This document shows, piece by piece, positions 36,104 through 48,302 of a DNA stretch of 64,000 nt; the stretch's first letter is position 1; each line of letters starts with the position of its first letter. The position numbers and the translations under genes were made by a program. The notes under the pieces were generated by a model that saw only the letters and a program-made list of their open reading frames with translations, was not told the origin of the DNA and ran no database searches. The stretch is from Cryptomeria japonica (Eukaryota > Streptophyta > Pinopsida > Cupressales > Cupressaceae), in assembly GCF_030272615.1 (NCBI RefSeq), contig NC_081407.1, positions 137,830,897 to 137,894,896 of the forward strand. The letters run 5' to 3'.

Positions 36104-37601
36104 TGTTGGCATTACAGTAAGAAAGATTGTTGGCATTTCAATATTAGGAGATTGCTGATATTCAGTAAGGATATTGAGAAGGTTGTTGAAGATTATTGAT
36201 ATAACTGAAGAACGATGATAACTATCTTTATAACATTATTTTGTCATTGATGTCAAGAGATTGATTATCTGATTCAGTATGATGTTGCCATATCTTGAGA
36301 AGATTGATTTGAAGAGAATTAAGATGTCGGTAAAAGACATAGAAAAAATGTGATGAATAAGGGGAGAAATAAGTTATTCAATGGGCAACTATTACTAAGT
36401 TAGACAATGATGAGATCATGATGTTTAGATTGTTTTGATGTCCTACATATGTTGTTGATTGTAAGGTTAATACTATACTATGTCACCGAGCAAAGAACCT
36501 AGTCGGTAAACCCTAAGGAACCTAGTTGGTAAACCCTAAGGTTATTGATATCAGTTAATAAAGGCGAAATGTCTACTGAGTAAAGTTTAGTATTTACCGA
36601 GTTGCAACCGAGTTATGACAGTGCGCATGGGATGGATAAAAGCATTATTTAATGAAGGACAATGATTAGCTGGAAATGTATAAATGATTGGTATGCCGTG
36701 CATGAAGTTTGTTAAGGATCTATGGCAAAGGAAAATCGACAGGCAGATCTACAGTGCAGATTGAAATGCAATAACCTTGTGCAAGTTCCAAGAAAGGAAT
36801 GCAAGTCCCAAGGTAAGGTAAAACATTTTCAGATTGAAAGGATACATTGAACCTGGTCAAGTTTGAAGATCTGATGGCTAAGATTGATCATGGGAAATGT
36901 GATCAAGGAGATTAAGCGGTTAGCAATTGTTTATAAATGAGGAATTGTTGATAAACAATGTATGTGGGCAAGTGTATGCACATGGATGCTACATAGTGAT
37001 TACTGAGCACAGAAGCTTGAAGACCTATTTGAATAACAGAGTAGAGAGCCTAGCAGAGGGACAAGATAAGTCTTATGACTAGATTGTTTTGAGCAAATAA
37101 GAATTTGCTTTAGCATTTTTAGATGTGAAGTTACAGATAGATTTGTATTACTGTTATTTTGTAAGTGACAAAAAATATCTTAACCGAGTGGACTTAACAG
37201 TCTTATATGTAAACCCTCTAGCAAGGTAACATTCTAGTTGAGTGTTTGAAATCCTTTAACAAGGTCACTTCTAACAAAGTGAAGATCCTAACAGATCTGA
37301 GGGAAATCCCTTAACCGGGTCACATCTAGCAATGTGTTTGTAATCTTTAACAGGATTTTCTTTTAACCGAGCATACTCTAGAAGAGTATATTTCTTAGTG
37401 GGTCCGAAATCCCACAGTGGTTTTTCCCTATTTGGGTTTCCACGTTAAATCTGGTGTTATGAGTGTTATGATAATTATATGCTTATGAGTTTGCATGTTT
37501 AGCAGTTTTGGTTATATTGCTGAAGTATAAGTTACCGAGGTTGAATCTGTTGTTTTTACGGAAGATTAAGTTTGTATGATTCATCCCCCCTCTCATCTTG
37601 T
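36104..37601 (+). repeat. Probable solo LTR of Copia/Sirevirus type (about 1.5 kb)
   Basis: It starts TGTTGGCATTACAG and ends TTCATCCCCCCTCTCATCTT GT, with tagct on both sides (36099-36103, 37602-37606). It carries CCCACAGTGGTTTTTCCC (37411) shared with other LTRs here. Degenerate 20-30 bp units (CTAACAAAGTG, TTAACCGGGTCAC, TTAACAGG) lie between 37180 and 37390. The non-CA end makes the right edge less certain. Confidence 0.6.
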
Positions 37602-37606
37602 TAGCT

Positions 37607-38290
37607 ATTGGCATCTGTACTTTACATTAAGTATCAAAACTATCATAGTTGTACTCACTTGGGTCATTCTCACAAGGTGATTACTTTTTTCCATTGTGAC
37701 AGGCCTGCTAAAGGTATTCAAATCTCAAACATAGAAGCGCTTCAAGGGTCAGGATTTCTGATTTTCCAAATGGACAAGTGCATACTCTCCTACCTTTTAG
37801 ACAACTTCTCAAACATAGAAAACAAGATGTTCATTAACCATTAGCAAAATAAGTGTTCCTAGAAAACTTAAGAATACACAAAGTCTTGTTGATTTTCCTT
37901 AGGCAACCTGCAAAATAAATACATTAGTAATCATGTTATTTTGATGAATTGAATCTTTGGCAAGCATAATCTTCGACAATTGTCCTGCAAAAAACCAGTT
38001 AGGCTTCTATAAAACTCACAAACAGACTAGGGTTAGCATTAGTAATATCAAATTCCAGCATGAAAAACCCTTAAAATGCAATCTATTTTGAAAACACAAA
38101 AGTAGAAAATCATACGAGTATTCTCACCTGCTCGTACAAGTATTCTCACATACCCGTACAAGTGCATAAAGAAACTCGTATGGTACTTTAAAGGTACTCG
38201 TATGAGATTCCAAAATAGGCTCAACCATAAACTTGTGAGATTGAATATTTGATGATGAGAGAGGCCGAGAAATTAGATTTCCAGCCCTAC
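37607..38290. other. Leader of the outer Gypsy element
   Basis: Non-coding. It contains several CTCGTAC/CTCGTATG words (38115-38205) and runs to the primer site. Confidence 0.4.
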
Positions 38291-38304
38291 GATGGGTGCC
38301 AAAA
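38291..38304 (-). promoter_or_regulatory. Probable primer-binding site of the outer Gypsy element
   Basis: On the minus strand TTTTGGCACCCATC directly follows the LTR end. The TGGCACCC core has the form of plant Gypsy primer sites; the tRNA is not identified. Confidence 0.55.
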
Positions 38305-39472
38305 TGTCGTGTGTGTGAAGAAGGGTACCTGCAGCTGCAAAACAAACACTCAATAGACCAATACAAGCATGGTTAGAAAATTGAAATAAAATGAAAGATA
38401 AACCATGACAAAGCGACATATCACCTCCTAACAGATGCGAGTGTGGATGTGCTCTCACATCTAGATAAGCAATCCCAGTGACTTGACTACATCTAGATAG
38501 AGGATTTAAAATGATATGATATGCAAGCTAGATGAGATTGATTATGCTAGATTGATCCAAGAGGCTAATTAAACTAATGATATGCATGATTAAGCTACGT
38601 GAGAGATTGTTTATGCTAGAAAAAGAGATTGATTATGCCATATGATGAATAATTATGCTAGAAAATGATAAAATTAAGATAGATCTAAGATGCAATTGCC
38701 TATAATAACGCTTAAATGATAATGAGATGAGATGTGCCTATAATAACAATGCCTAAAATGATATGAGATGGGATCCTTTGTGCTCCAAAATGGGGGATAT
38801 TTATAGGATTTCCAAGGCCAAGGGTGAGGTGGCAGGAATCAACAGTCAAGATTGAGTATGAAGCTATCAAGGGTCAAATTGGAGGAGGTTGGATAAGAGG
38901 TTTGAGGGAGGGACACTTTTCATCTCTGTGGTGACAAGTGTCAAGGAGCCTTCCTCATAAGAGGGCAAGTGTCCAAGGGAGGAGACATGTGGCCTAAGTG
39001 CCATGTATCTCAAGGGGAGAATATCCAACCCATAGGAGGTTAGGATAAGGAGGTTGGGATGTGCAAGATAGGATAGGGTTAGTTAAACCTAGGGTTAGGT
39101 GGAATGGGTTAGGTTAGGGGATGGTTAGGTTAGGTGGTTAGAAGTTAGGAGGCATGTGGGTAATTTGAATTTAAAAATTCAAATAATAGGAAAAGGCTAA
39201 TTAACTTTCAACAACTCATAAATTGTTTTGTTTTAATTAATTAGGGGATTAGAAGAAATGAATTAAATGGGGGAGGATTAATTAATTCTGATTAATTAAT
39301 CAAAGAGGATTATTGAAATGCACCTATTAAATAAATCTTTAGATTTATTAATAAGTAGGTGAATGGGGAATTTAATCAAATTGCTAGTGAATTCAATTAA
39401 ATTGGGAAGGGGGGTTAATTAAATAATTGTTTATTTAATTAATTATCTTCAGACCATTTTTAGGAGTATACA
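38305..39472 (-). repeat. 5' LTR of the outer Gypsy element (1168 bp)
   Basis: Plus-strand bounds are TGTCGTGTGTGTG and GGAGTATACA. The last 550 bases align to 1-535. The middle has many TTAATTAATT and GGTTAGG words. Confidence 0.8.
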
Positions 39473-41734
39473 ATTATTAGTCAAGAGCCTACTTGTAAAT
39501 TAAACGTCTCTTCTGTAACTTCTGTATCTATGCAAATAGACTTCTACTCATGATTCAAAGGGTTTATTACATACCTGGTAGTGTAACTTCCATATTTGAA
39601 CTTCAAAACCGATGAAGAAAATTCTAGCCAGGCACCATACCAATAATTTCATCTTATTAGAAATGATGGGAGATTTATCCTCTAATAGTATTTTACTTCA
39701 AACTCTCTCCCATTCTTCTACATGTCATCACATTCCCAACCCATCACACGTCTATGTGCAAGATGGTTTTGACATAGACGTGGACCATGAAAGTAATCCT
39801 AAGAAGACTCTATAACATCTTGATCCATAGGTGAAGACATATTCATGTCTATTACTAGTAGAAGAAGAGGCTCCACTGATGAAACAAGAGGTCTACAGAC
39901 AAAGGGACCTTAGTCATGACTGTGGGCACTTTTCATCCTTATTCTTTGGGATCAAGTAGAGGAACAAGAGGATTCCTTGAAGGTTCAGACATAGGTTCCA
40001 TATGTGAAGGACCAACATAAGAGAGATTCTAACTCTTTCTATACAATGTAGGGCAAGGGATGTCAGGAAGTGTGGTGGTAGGAAAAGAGAGATCGGATGA
40101 CTAGGACCTAATCCCACTTTTGCCAACACATTGGGAATACGAAAGAGCCTAGGGAGATAGATCACTTTGGCTAATTCTTGTGAGAAAGAGAGATCCAAGG
40201 ATTACCTCTTAGGGTTTCTATTCCTCTTGTTGCAAATGATGAGAAAAACTAGGGTTTGGATGATCAACTAGGCTAGGAGATGAAGAATGAAGCATAAATG
40301 AACTCAAAATTAAACAAACCTATAGATCTGAAACTGAGATACTAAAAGCATGAAAAGGAAGAGTATTATGGATGTGTACCTAATGCTTAAAATTAAGAAA
40401 AACTGACCTGGACCAGGGTGCCATGTCACTATCCCGTTTCTACAGATAGGAGGCTGCAACTTAGACACTGCAAATTTGAGATCCTGAAGCTGTAACCTGC
40501 TAAAAATCACTGAAAAGAAGAGGGAAAATAGTGCCATTCCATTGTCTTAGGTAGGACAAGGTCTCCATGCCCCTATCCTAGGTAGATTAGGGCAGATCTG
40601 ATGATTCTGGGTGATTCCCGTGCCTTTTGCTGAGCTGAAAGTGCCTCCGAGTACTTGTTTTTGCACCTGCAACTGAAAAGGGAAGGTTTGGGTGGATATA
40701 TAGGGTTTTTCCTTAGTCAAACCCCTATTTTGGTGATTTTCACCTCCACAAATAGCCGATAATATACTGAAAATGTGTGTGCTAGAACCTTGTGTGTATG
40801 CAAGATCCTAAAATGAAAGAAACTAGAGATACCCTACGCATGAGAGTAAACCCTAAATGCTTATAATTGACAAAGTAAACTATCTAAATCAATGATGCAA
40901 AGTGATCTAAATAATTAATGTAAATATGCAAATTGATGTAAATAAGCTCATACAAAGACATGAACATAACATGAAATCATACCAATCCCCAAGGGAGAGA
41001 TATTGCCACTAGATCTCCTATTACTCTTCAATGTCTTCAAGGCTCCTAATTGATGATGAATTCTTGAAAAATGCTTGATGAATGTTGTTGAAGGTTGTTG
41101 AAGACTCCACATAGGCTTCTCTTTCACTACATAGAAGGCTCCTTATGCTTTCTTTTCTGAAAACTCCCTTAGATTAGATAGATCTTAGTTGCCTTCAAAT
41201 GAAGAAAGAGAGCTCTTATGTATGAAACCCTAGATCTTAATTTTGACTTAATTACACCTTTAGGCCGACCTAGGAATTGAATTTCCTGCCAATCTTTTGG
41301 GGTTAAGCATTATAATATCATAGAATTGTGCTCCTGAAATTTCGAGAAAAAAGCTGAGGACCGTGGCGGGAGTGAACATGGTTCGAGACCAACTTTTCAC
41401 CAAATTTTTAGGGCCATTAGATATGATGATATTAGAGTGAATCGCAAAGCTACAACTTATTTCGAGGTGTTTTGATATGCGAAATTGAGCCTTAAAGGTC
41501 AAAATAGGACATAATTAGGGTTTATGATTAAATGATTTATTGGAGGAATAAAATAAAAAGGGGCACACTTAGGGTAAAGGGCCCAATTTTATAATGTGTG
41601 AAGTGATGAAATTGGATTTTAGATTTAATTAAATTAATTAATTAAATGATTAAATAGAAATAATAATGCAAGATGCAAACACACTAAGGCGGGTGCTAAC
41701 CTAAGTGTGAAATTGTACCACCCTAGCAAGGGTG
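39473..41734 (-). other. Degenerate LTR-retroelement DNA left of element B
   Basis: No intact gene. The end of this stretch and the 20 bases after element B form an LTR-like edge, with GTGCTAACCTAAG and an inverted repeat around ACCACCCT/AGGGTGTACAATT. I read it as a minus-strand Gypsy LTR (about 40700-41734 plus 48303-48315) hit by element B. Primer site and partner LTR were not found. Confidence 0.4.
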
Positions 41735-42537
41735 TGTTGGCATTCTACACTCTTATGAGAATAGTTGATATTGTTATTGATGGAAACCAATTGGCAATCA
41801 TCTGTCAACCAACCAAAAGTTACCAGCACTGGCAATAGACTTCTACATACACCGACACGCACTTCACCGACAACGACAATAATGCATACTAACACTCAAG
41901 CCGACATGGAATAAACTTTTGTTTATTGTTTTATAATGTAATTATCTCTTGTAAAAGCCAACATGGCATATTGTACAAGAATCATATATATATGTATGAG
42001 ATCTTATAGGTCATTTTGATATAGATATGAGAGAGAGAGAGGATAGATGATATTTTGTATTAGATGATATAGTTGACAACAAAGGTTTTGGTTATAGACT
42101 AAGCTTAAACCGGTACTAAACCTGGCATAGCTGATGCTGATCTGAAGTAGTACATTGTATTGGATTTTGATAATCCATTTTGTAAGTCAGTGTGACTTCT
42201 ATTTTGTAGTTGAGCAATGAGCTCTAGGCTGCTAGCCTTCCTACATGTGCAGGCCCCTCATTGTAGGTAATATTTATTCATTAGCCAGTGAGTGAATATT
42301 GTGGGTCACAAATCCCACCGAGGTTTTTCCCACACCGGGTTTCCTCATTAAATATCTTGTGTTATGGTGTGTTCTCTATGTTGTCTCTGTTATTCTTATT
42401 TACTGCATTAATTCTTATTTACCGGTACACTGTTTTGGGATACAAATTTCTTAATAAGTTTAAATGTTCTGCTAATCGGTTAGACACTGATTCACCCCCC
42501 CCTCTCAATGTCTTTGGGACTATCATTGATTCTAACA
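41735..42537 (+). repeat. 5' LTR of element B (803 bp)
   Basis: TGTTGGCATTCTACAC ... GATTCTAACA. It contains the shared block AATCCCACCGAGGTTTTTCC (42311) and TTCACCCCCCCCTCTCAATG near its end. Confidence 0.93.
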
Positions 42538-42539
42538 AT

Positions 42540-42551
42540 TGGTATCAGAGC
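42540..42551 (+). promoter_or_regulatory. Primer-binding site of element B
   Basis: TGGTATCAGAGC, an exact match to the plant initiator tRNA-Met primer site, two bases after the LTR. Confidence 0.92.
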
Positions 42552-42608
42552 ATGGTCCTCTATTTTCAAAATCCTAACAGCTTGAGGAAGATTCTGACAC
42601 TGGTACAA

Positions 42609-43710
42609 ATGGAGAACTTAAGAAAACAATTGGAAGGATCTCTTGTAGACTATGATGCAGAGAAATTGAAGAATATCAAACTTGAAGATGATCTAAGGAC
42701 TGCACATGAATTCATTAAAGGACTTCAAGATAACTTTTCTATAGCAAAAAATAAAAGAAAAGAACTTCATGAAAAAATACAGAAAGATGATGATGAAAAA
42801 GAAACTCTTAGAGAACTTGCAAACAAGTTAAGACAAGAAAACAATAATATGAAGAATGAAATGCAAAATATGACTATGAGGTTATGTGAAGACATTGGAG
42901 ACATGAAGAAGACTTGACTAGGAGACTCAATGATGCTAGAAATGAAAATTAAGACTTAGTCATGAAAATGATATGTTGAAGACAGATCTGATTCACAAGT
43001 AACATGATAAAACTGAGCTTATGAGACAAAAGGAAATTCTGGAAAATGAGTTGGCTTTTGCAAATAAACACCAAGAGAAATTAAAGAAAAGTTCAGAGGA
43101 GCTTGATGACATGCTGAAAAGTCAGAAACCTAATGGAGATACTAATGGACTTGGATTTGATGTTGAGAAAGTTCCGATACTGCAAACAATCTAGATCAGA
43201 ACAAACTGGTAAGACAACCTAGTGCTTATAAGTTTAATGGCGAAATGTTTCAATTGCAACAAATATGGTCATAGAGAAAATCAATGTAGATTTAGAAACA
43301 ATCAAAATATTAATGCACCCACTGGTCAATGTTCCAAATGCAACAAAGTTGGTCATAATTCAGAAAATTGTAGAATGAATGTGAAATGCTATGTTTGTGG
43401 AAGATATGGACACTTATCTAATCAATGCAGAACATAAACCGGCATAGGATATGGAAAGGCTATTCAGAGGAATAATGTAACTTGTTATGCTTGTAACAAG
43501 ATTGGACATATTGCAAAATTTTGTAGAAGCAAGACATCACTGACAAACAATAAAGGATCCAGTTTGAAAGGCAAAGAAAAGGTCGACGAGGTAAAGCAAG
43601 AATTTTCAAAACAATGGATTAGGAAGAGAGATCAGAAAGTTGATGAAACTATCTCTATACCGGTAGAACAGAGTAATCCTCCATAGGCAGGAGATTCTTC
43701 ATCCAACTGA
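42609..43710 (+). pseudogene. Gag-like gene of element B
   Basis: It starts MENLRKQLEGSLVDYDAEKL, closely matching element A. The coiled-coil frame is intact to about 42915 and then shifts. Zinc knuckles CFNCNKYGHRENQC, CSKCNKVGHNSENC, CYVCGRYGHLSNQC and CYACNKIGHIAKFC lie at 43230-43535, with a stop after the third. Stops and shifts lie between 42916 and 43220. The copy shows the same four-knuckle design as A, so it is a family trait. Confidence 0.85.
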
Positions 43711-44013
43711 GAAGTATCCCTTTGGGGGTATTGCAGCAAGTTGAAAATCATGCAGATTACCCTCAGTCGATGGTGAGAAGATAGATTTCTTCCTTACTGA
43801 TAGATGTGTTAAGTTTTCATTTAACTAACGAGCATTTAATGCGGTTGGTGAGATAAATGTTATTATAAATCAACTGATTTCCCTCATTTTCAACTCACAG
43901 AGCATTCAAATTAGTAGAGAGCTTGAAAATAGAGCGAAGGCATTCAAGGCGAAGGTGCAAAGTGACTTCTTCAGGCATTCAAAATATTTTTAGGCAGCTA
44001 AAGGTATTTTTCA

Positions 44014-47000
44014 ATGGCTTCTTCTTCTGCTCCCAAATTTATTCCGAACCCTACCATTGTGGAAAATGTGAAATGCCCTAGGCTCATGTTTTAGATAATT
44101 CCCAAAATTGCTAATCAAGATGAATCTGTAGGGGCATTTTCAAAAATTCCTAAAGGTGTAGCATTTGCAGAAGACCCTAGGATTTATATACATTGCAATA
44201 TAGAAGAACTAGGTTCTGAAGAATTGATGAAAATGTTTACTAAGGTAATTTGTGATGAAAATGGTGCTATTAAACCCAAACACAAAATTGTAGAAACTCT
44301 AGGTTTTGTGGAGATACTGAACATCCCTCAATTTCCAGAGGAAGTAGTAAGAATTGTTTTGAGTAGAGCACATGGAGAATTCTTATGGTTGGATTTTGTC
44401 TGCAAAATAACCCGACAAGCAATTAGGGCAGTAACTGGTTTACCCTCAACTGGTAGCAGACCTGATAAAACAAAGAAGATTCCTAACAACAAAGTGATGA
44501 CCCTAACCGGAGCAACATCTGACAATAGATCATTGAGAGTGAATGATATTAAGGACATCAATGTGAGACTACACATGCTAATAGGTTAAATTCAGTTTAT
44601 AGTCTTTGTATAAACAATGCTTATGAGATGGTTAACAACAATGCAATGATAGATGTGTGTGAATGGCTAAAAGATGAACTCATCGACAATTTGAAAAATA
44701 TTAAAGGAGATAAGAAAAGGGACATTCTGTTTTGGAAATCTTTTGGTATGTTTAATGTTGTATTTCACTAAGGAGATCCCCGATACTGGACCTAAAGACT
44801 TTGGATATGATATACCAGTCGGAAGACAATTACATGAAGCTTTTATCAGCATGGACACTACTAGAGACAACAACATAATTGAATACTTCAAAACTTTCCA
44901 AGCTAAAATGAGAACTAGAGAAAGGCTACCAAAAAGTGTAGTGGACAAATATGACAAAGAGATGAGACATGGATGGAGGTTGTACTCCCTAGGACTATTT
45001 GGGTCACTGAAATGGGATATGAAGTAGATCTTACCATTTTGGAGACATATGCCAAAGCTTTACTGGATGCACTAAGAGAACCATCATAAAAGGTCTTTGG
45101 TAGTGCTGAGACTATTGAAAGTGATGTAAATATGTTGAGGCAAAGAAAGAAAAGAGAAAAATATATTAGAGATGCTTCTAAGAAAGTGAAGGAAATTAAA
45201 GAAAATTTAATGAACATTAGTGGCATATCTGCTAATGAGATTGAAGGACTTTAATCAGAGGCACATATTTCACTAGTTGGCACATCTTCTAGAACCGACA
45301 GTGAGAAGGCAGTAGAGTTTAAGAGAGTTGAAAGGAGGAAGAGAAAACCTTCACCGATACTCTCTCCTTCACCTAAGAGAACAAGGACTTTTAGGAAGAA
45401 ACAATAGGCAGTAAGGGGACCGCCCAAGAAGCTCACACCAAAGAAGAAACAACAACCTGTTACCCCTTCTTTGAATAATTTACCGAATGAGATAACTGAT
45501 GATGGAAATTTGGCTAATGTACACAAACTGTATAACACATTTAATGATTCTGACAAAGAAAGCATTGAGAACAGTATAATTTTACATCTGGACATATATA
45601 AAAAGGTTTTAATTGAAGTTGTGGATGACTTACCTAATGAACTCTATAGGATATTGGAAGCAAAAAGGATTGCAGTGATGGAATTAGATAAGAAACTGAA
45701 AGTTGAAAAATTCTAGCTGTACATCCTGTAAATTCAAAAGAAGAAATTGATGAATTAATTTATGAGGCTAACCAATCTATTTTTGCTAGTGTACACCGGC
45801 AAGTAAGTTTAATGACAGGAAGAGTAAAAGAGATTGCAGATAATTGGGACACATTTTTTGTGGAGAAGGAAAAACAAGAGGAAATGAACCGACCGAAGAA
45901 GACATTTAAAGTGTATCAGAAGGACAAGGACAAGGGAAAAGGAGAAATTGGTGGTATTCCAAACAGCAAGATCACTAACAATCTATTGCCACCTTTGGAT
46001 ACTGCACCGGTACACACAGATGATCCACCAGTTATTGACATTGAAGGTGTTACACATGATGACACAAATCCTGAATCTGAGATACTCTTTACCATGAATG
46101 TGGATACTCAAGAAGTAAATATTGTTGTGGATAAGGATAGTTCAGAGGTTAAGGAAGACAATGTTGATAGTGGAAACATGGCAGAGAAACCGGTAGAAAC
46201 TGTTGAGGTTGAGATCCCAACCCAAATAGAGCAACCATCAGATATTGGAAAACCTACTGAAGGAAAAGATGCTAGCATAGGGCCACCGGAGACTGAGATA
46301 CCGACAGTTGAACTTTTAGGAAAACAATCTGAGGCAGAGGTATACACTGAGGCAGAGAAACCGACAATCACTGAGACATAAAAACAGTTTGAGAAACCCT
46401 TGCAAGTTGGGATGCAAACCCATACTGACCCACTAGAGGAAAACACAAGTAAAATGGTTACAACTGATGGAAACACATAGGTAGTAAAGGCAATTGGTCA
46501 AACATCCAACACATCAGCAAGTGAATTCAGACCTACCAATGTTACAGAGGTACTTTTGGATTCAATAAAAAAGATAACGGATTGCAATGCATTGGCCTAC
46601 AAGGAAATTGATAACACTGTACCTATTCTTAAATTGATTGCACCAAATTGTAACATAGATCATATTAAGGATTCTTTAGGTAAATTGGACACATTGTCCA
46701 AATTTATTGCTGACAATGTAATAACCATTGATAAAGTGAATGAAGATACAATAAAGGAGAGAGTTGAAAAAGAGGACAAATTATTTGATGACACCATAAA
46801 TAAGTGCACAGAACACCTGAATACATTACTACTGGCACTGAACTCTACAATTTTGGAGTACAAAGAGCTATAGAGGGAAACATGCAAACCTCACCTTTTG
46901 ACAGAGGACATAGACAAGGAGGTTAGTAGAACACATAAAGAAATCGATGACATAGATGATAACATAATTGGTTCATCTGGTCACATATCAATTTTTGAGC

Positions 47001-47311
47001 AGGAAATGACAGGTTTTGAGGAAAAATTAGAGAAACTTGAGAAAGAAAAGGCAAGGATAAGGTCTAATGCCCGAGAGCTTAAAAATAAACTTGGTCCCAA
47101 GTTGGACAATCTTATTTCTCAGAGAATAGAAATATCTAAGGCAATACTTCAAGGAGAATGATCACCGGAAGGTCACATGCATTATCTCACTGGCACGATT
47201 CAACATACTAAGGCAACCTTCAATGACAACAAAAGGTTTATGCAGAGTCTAAATCTAGTTTTGGCAGATAGCTTTCAGATTGTAACCACCCAGTTACAGA
47301 CTTTGAGGTGA
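44014..47311 (+). pseudogene. ORF2 of element B: homologue of the giant ORF of element A
   Basis: It begins MASSSAPKFIPNPTIVENVK. It shares YIHCNIEELG, VETLGFVEIL, RAVTGLPSTGSRPDKTKK, GATSDNRSLRVNDI, CEWLKDELIDNL, the Lys/Pro-rich middle (KKLTPKKKQQ), NVTEVLLDSIKKITD, LKLIAPNCNI and a coiled-coil end. A stop at about residue 27, a deletion of about 30 bases near 44570 and later frame changes break it. It ends at TGA 47309-47311. Similarity to A runs from first to last segment, so this is one conserved protein rather than a chance ORF. Confidence 0.8.
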
Positions 47312-47360
47312 AACTTTTTCACTCATTTGACTATTTTTGACAACCTTTGTCATTGATGTC

Positions 47361-47498
47361 AAAGGGGGAGTAGTGGAGAGAAAAATGCTTATTCAGAGGA
47401 GATCATTTGCTCAGGGGGAGCACATCTTTTTGGAAACTTTTTGGAACAATTTTTGGATTTTTCTCATGAGTGTTGCCATCAATGCCAAAGGGGGAGAT
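47361..47498 (+). promoter_or_regulatory. Three polypurine tracts of element B
   Basis: AAAGGGGGAG at 47361, TCAGGGGGAG at 47411 and AAAGGGGGAGATT at 47488 next to the LTR, in the same order and with the same flanking words as in element A. Confidence 0.75.
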
Positions 47499-48297
47499 TG
47501 TTGGCATTCTACACTCTTATGAGAATAGTTGATGTTGTCATTGATTGCAACCAACTGGAAATCATCTATCAACCCACCGGCAGTTACTGGCACCAGCAAT
47601 AGACTTCTACATACACCGACAGACACTTCACCGACATCGATAATAATGCATACCGACACTCAAGCTGACATGGAATAAAATTTTGTTTATTGTTTTATAA
47701 TGTAATTATCTCTTGTAAAATTTGACATGGCATATTGTAAAAGACTCATATATATGTATGAGATCTTATAGGTCTTTTTGATATAGATATGAGAGAGAGA
47801 GGATAGATGATATTTTATATAAGATGATATAGTTGACAACAAAGGTTTTGGTTATAGACTGAGCTTAAACTGGTACTGAACCTGGCATAGCTGATGCTGA
47901 TCTGAAGTAGTACATTGTATTGGATTTTGATAATCCATTTTGTAAGTCAGTGTGACTTCTGTTTTGTAGTTGACCAATGAACTCTAGGCTGCTAGCCTTC
48001 TTGCATGTGCAGGCCCCTCATTGTAAGTAATATTTATTCATTGGCTAGTGAGTGAATATTGTGGGTCACAAATCCCACTGAGGTTTTTCCCACACCAGGT
48101 TTCCTTGTTAAATATCTCGTGTTATGGTGTGTTCTCTATGCTGTCTCTATTATTCTTATTTACTACATTAATTCTTATTTATCGGTACACTATTTTGGGA
48201 TACAAAGTTCTTAATAAGTTTAAATATTCTGCTAACCGGTTAGACACTGATTCACCCCCCCCTCTCAGTGCCTTTGGGACTATCATTGATTCTAACA
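47499..48297 (+). repeat. 3' LTR of element B (799 bp)
   Basis: It pairs with 41735-42537 and is followed by the target duplicate gggtg. Confidence 0.93.
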
Positions 48298-48302
48298 GGG
48301 TG

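Larger units (their letters stand above)
1..39472 (-). mobile_element. Outer Ty3/Gypsy LTR retrotransposon, split by nested insertions
   Basis: Read on the minus strand the order is 5' LTR (39472-38305), primer site, long leader, gag/protease remnant (34607-33097), start of RT (to about 31735), a large foreign block, RNase H (about 4020-3700), integrase (3420-2275), 3' non-coding DNA, polypurine tract (550-536) and 3' LTR (535 to before base 1). The two LTR parts align base for base from 1 to 535 against 38923 to 39472. I count about 8 mismatches in the first 180 bases. Almost all of RT and its RNase H is missing at the junction, so the DNA transposon there is not a clean insertion. That both halves are one element is inferred from LTR similarity and domain order. 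The left target duplication lies outside the window. Confidence 0.7.
41735..48297 (+). mobile_element. Element B: older plus-strand copy of the pol-less Sirevirus-like family
   Basis: LTRs are 41735-42537 and 47499-48297. Target duplication gggtg lies at 41730-41734 and 48298-48302. Order: iMet primer site, coiled-coil/zinc-knuckle gag, long ORF2, three purine tracts. It has the layout of element A and no pol motifs. The LTRs differ at roughly 23 of the first 170 bases, so it is older than A, in line with its frameshifts. Confidence 0.92.
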
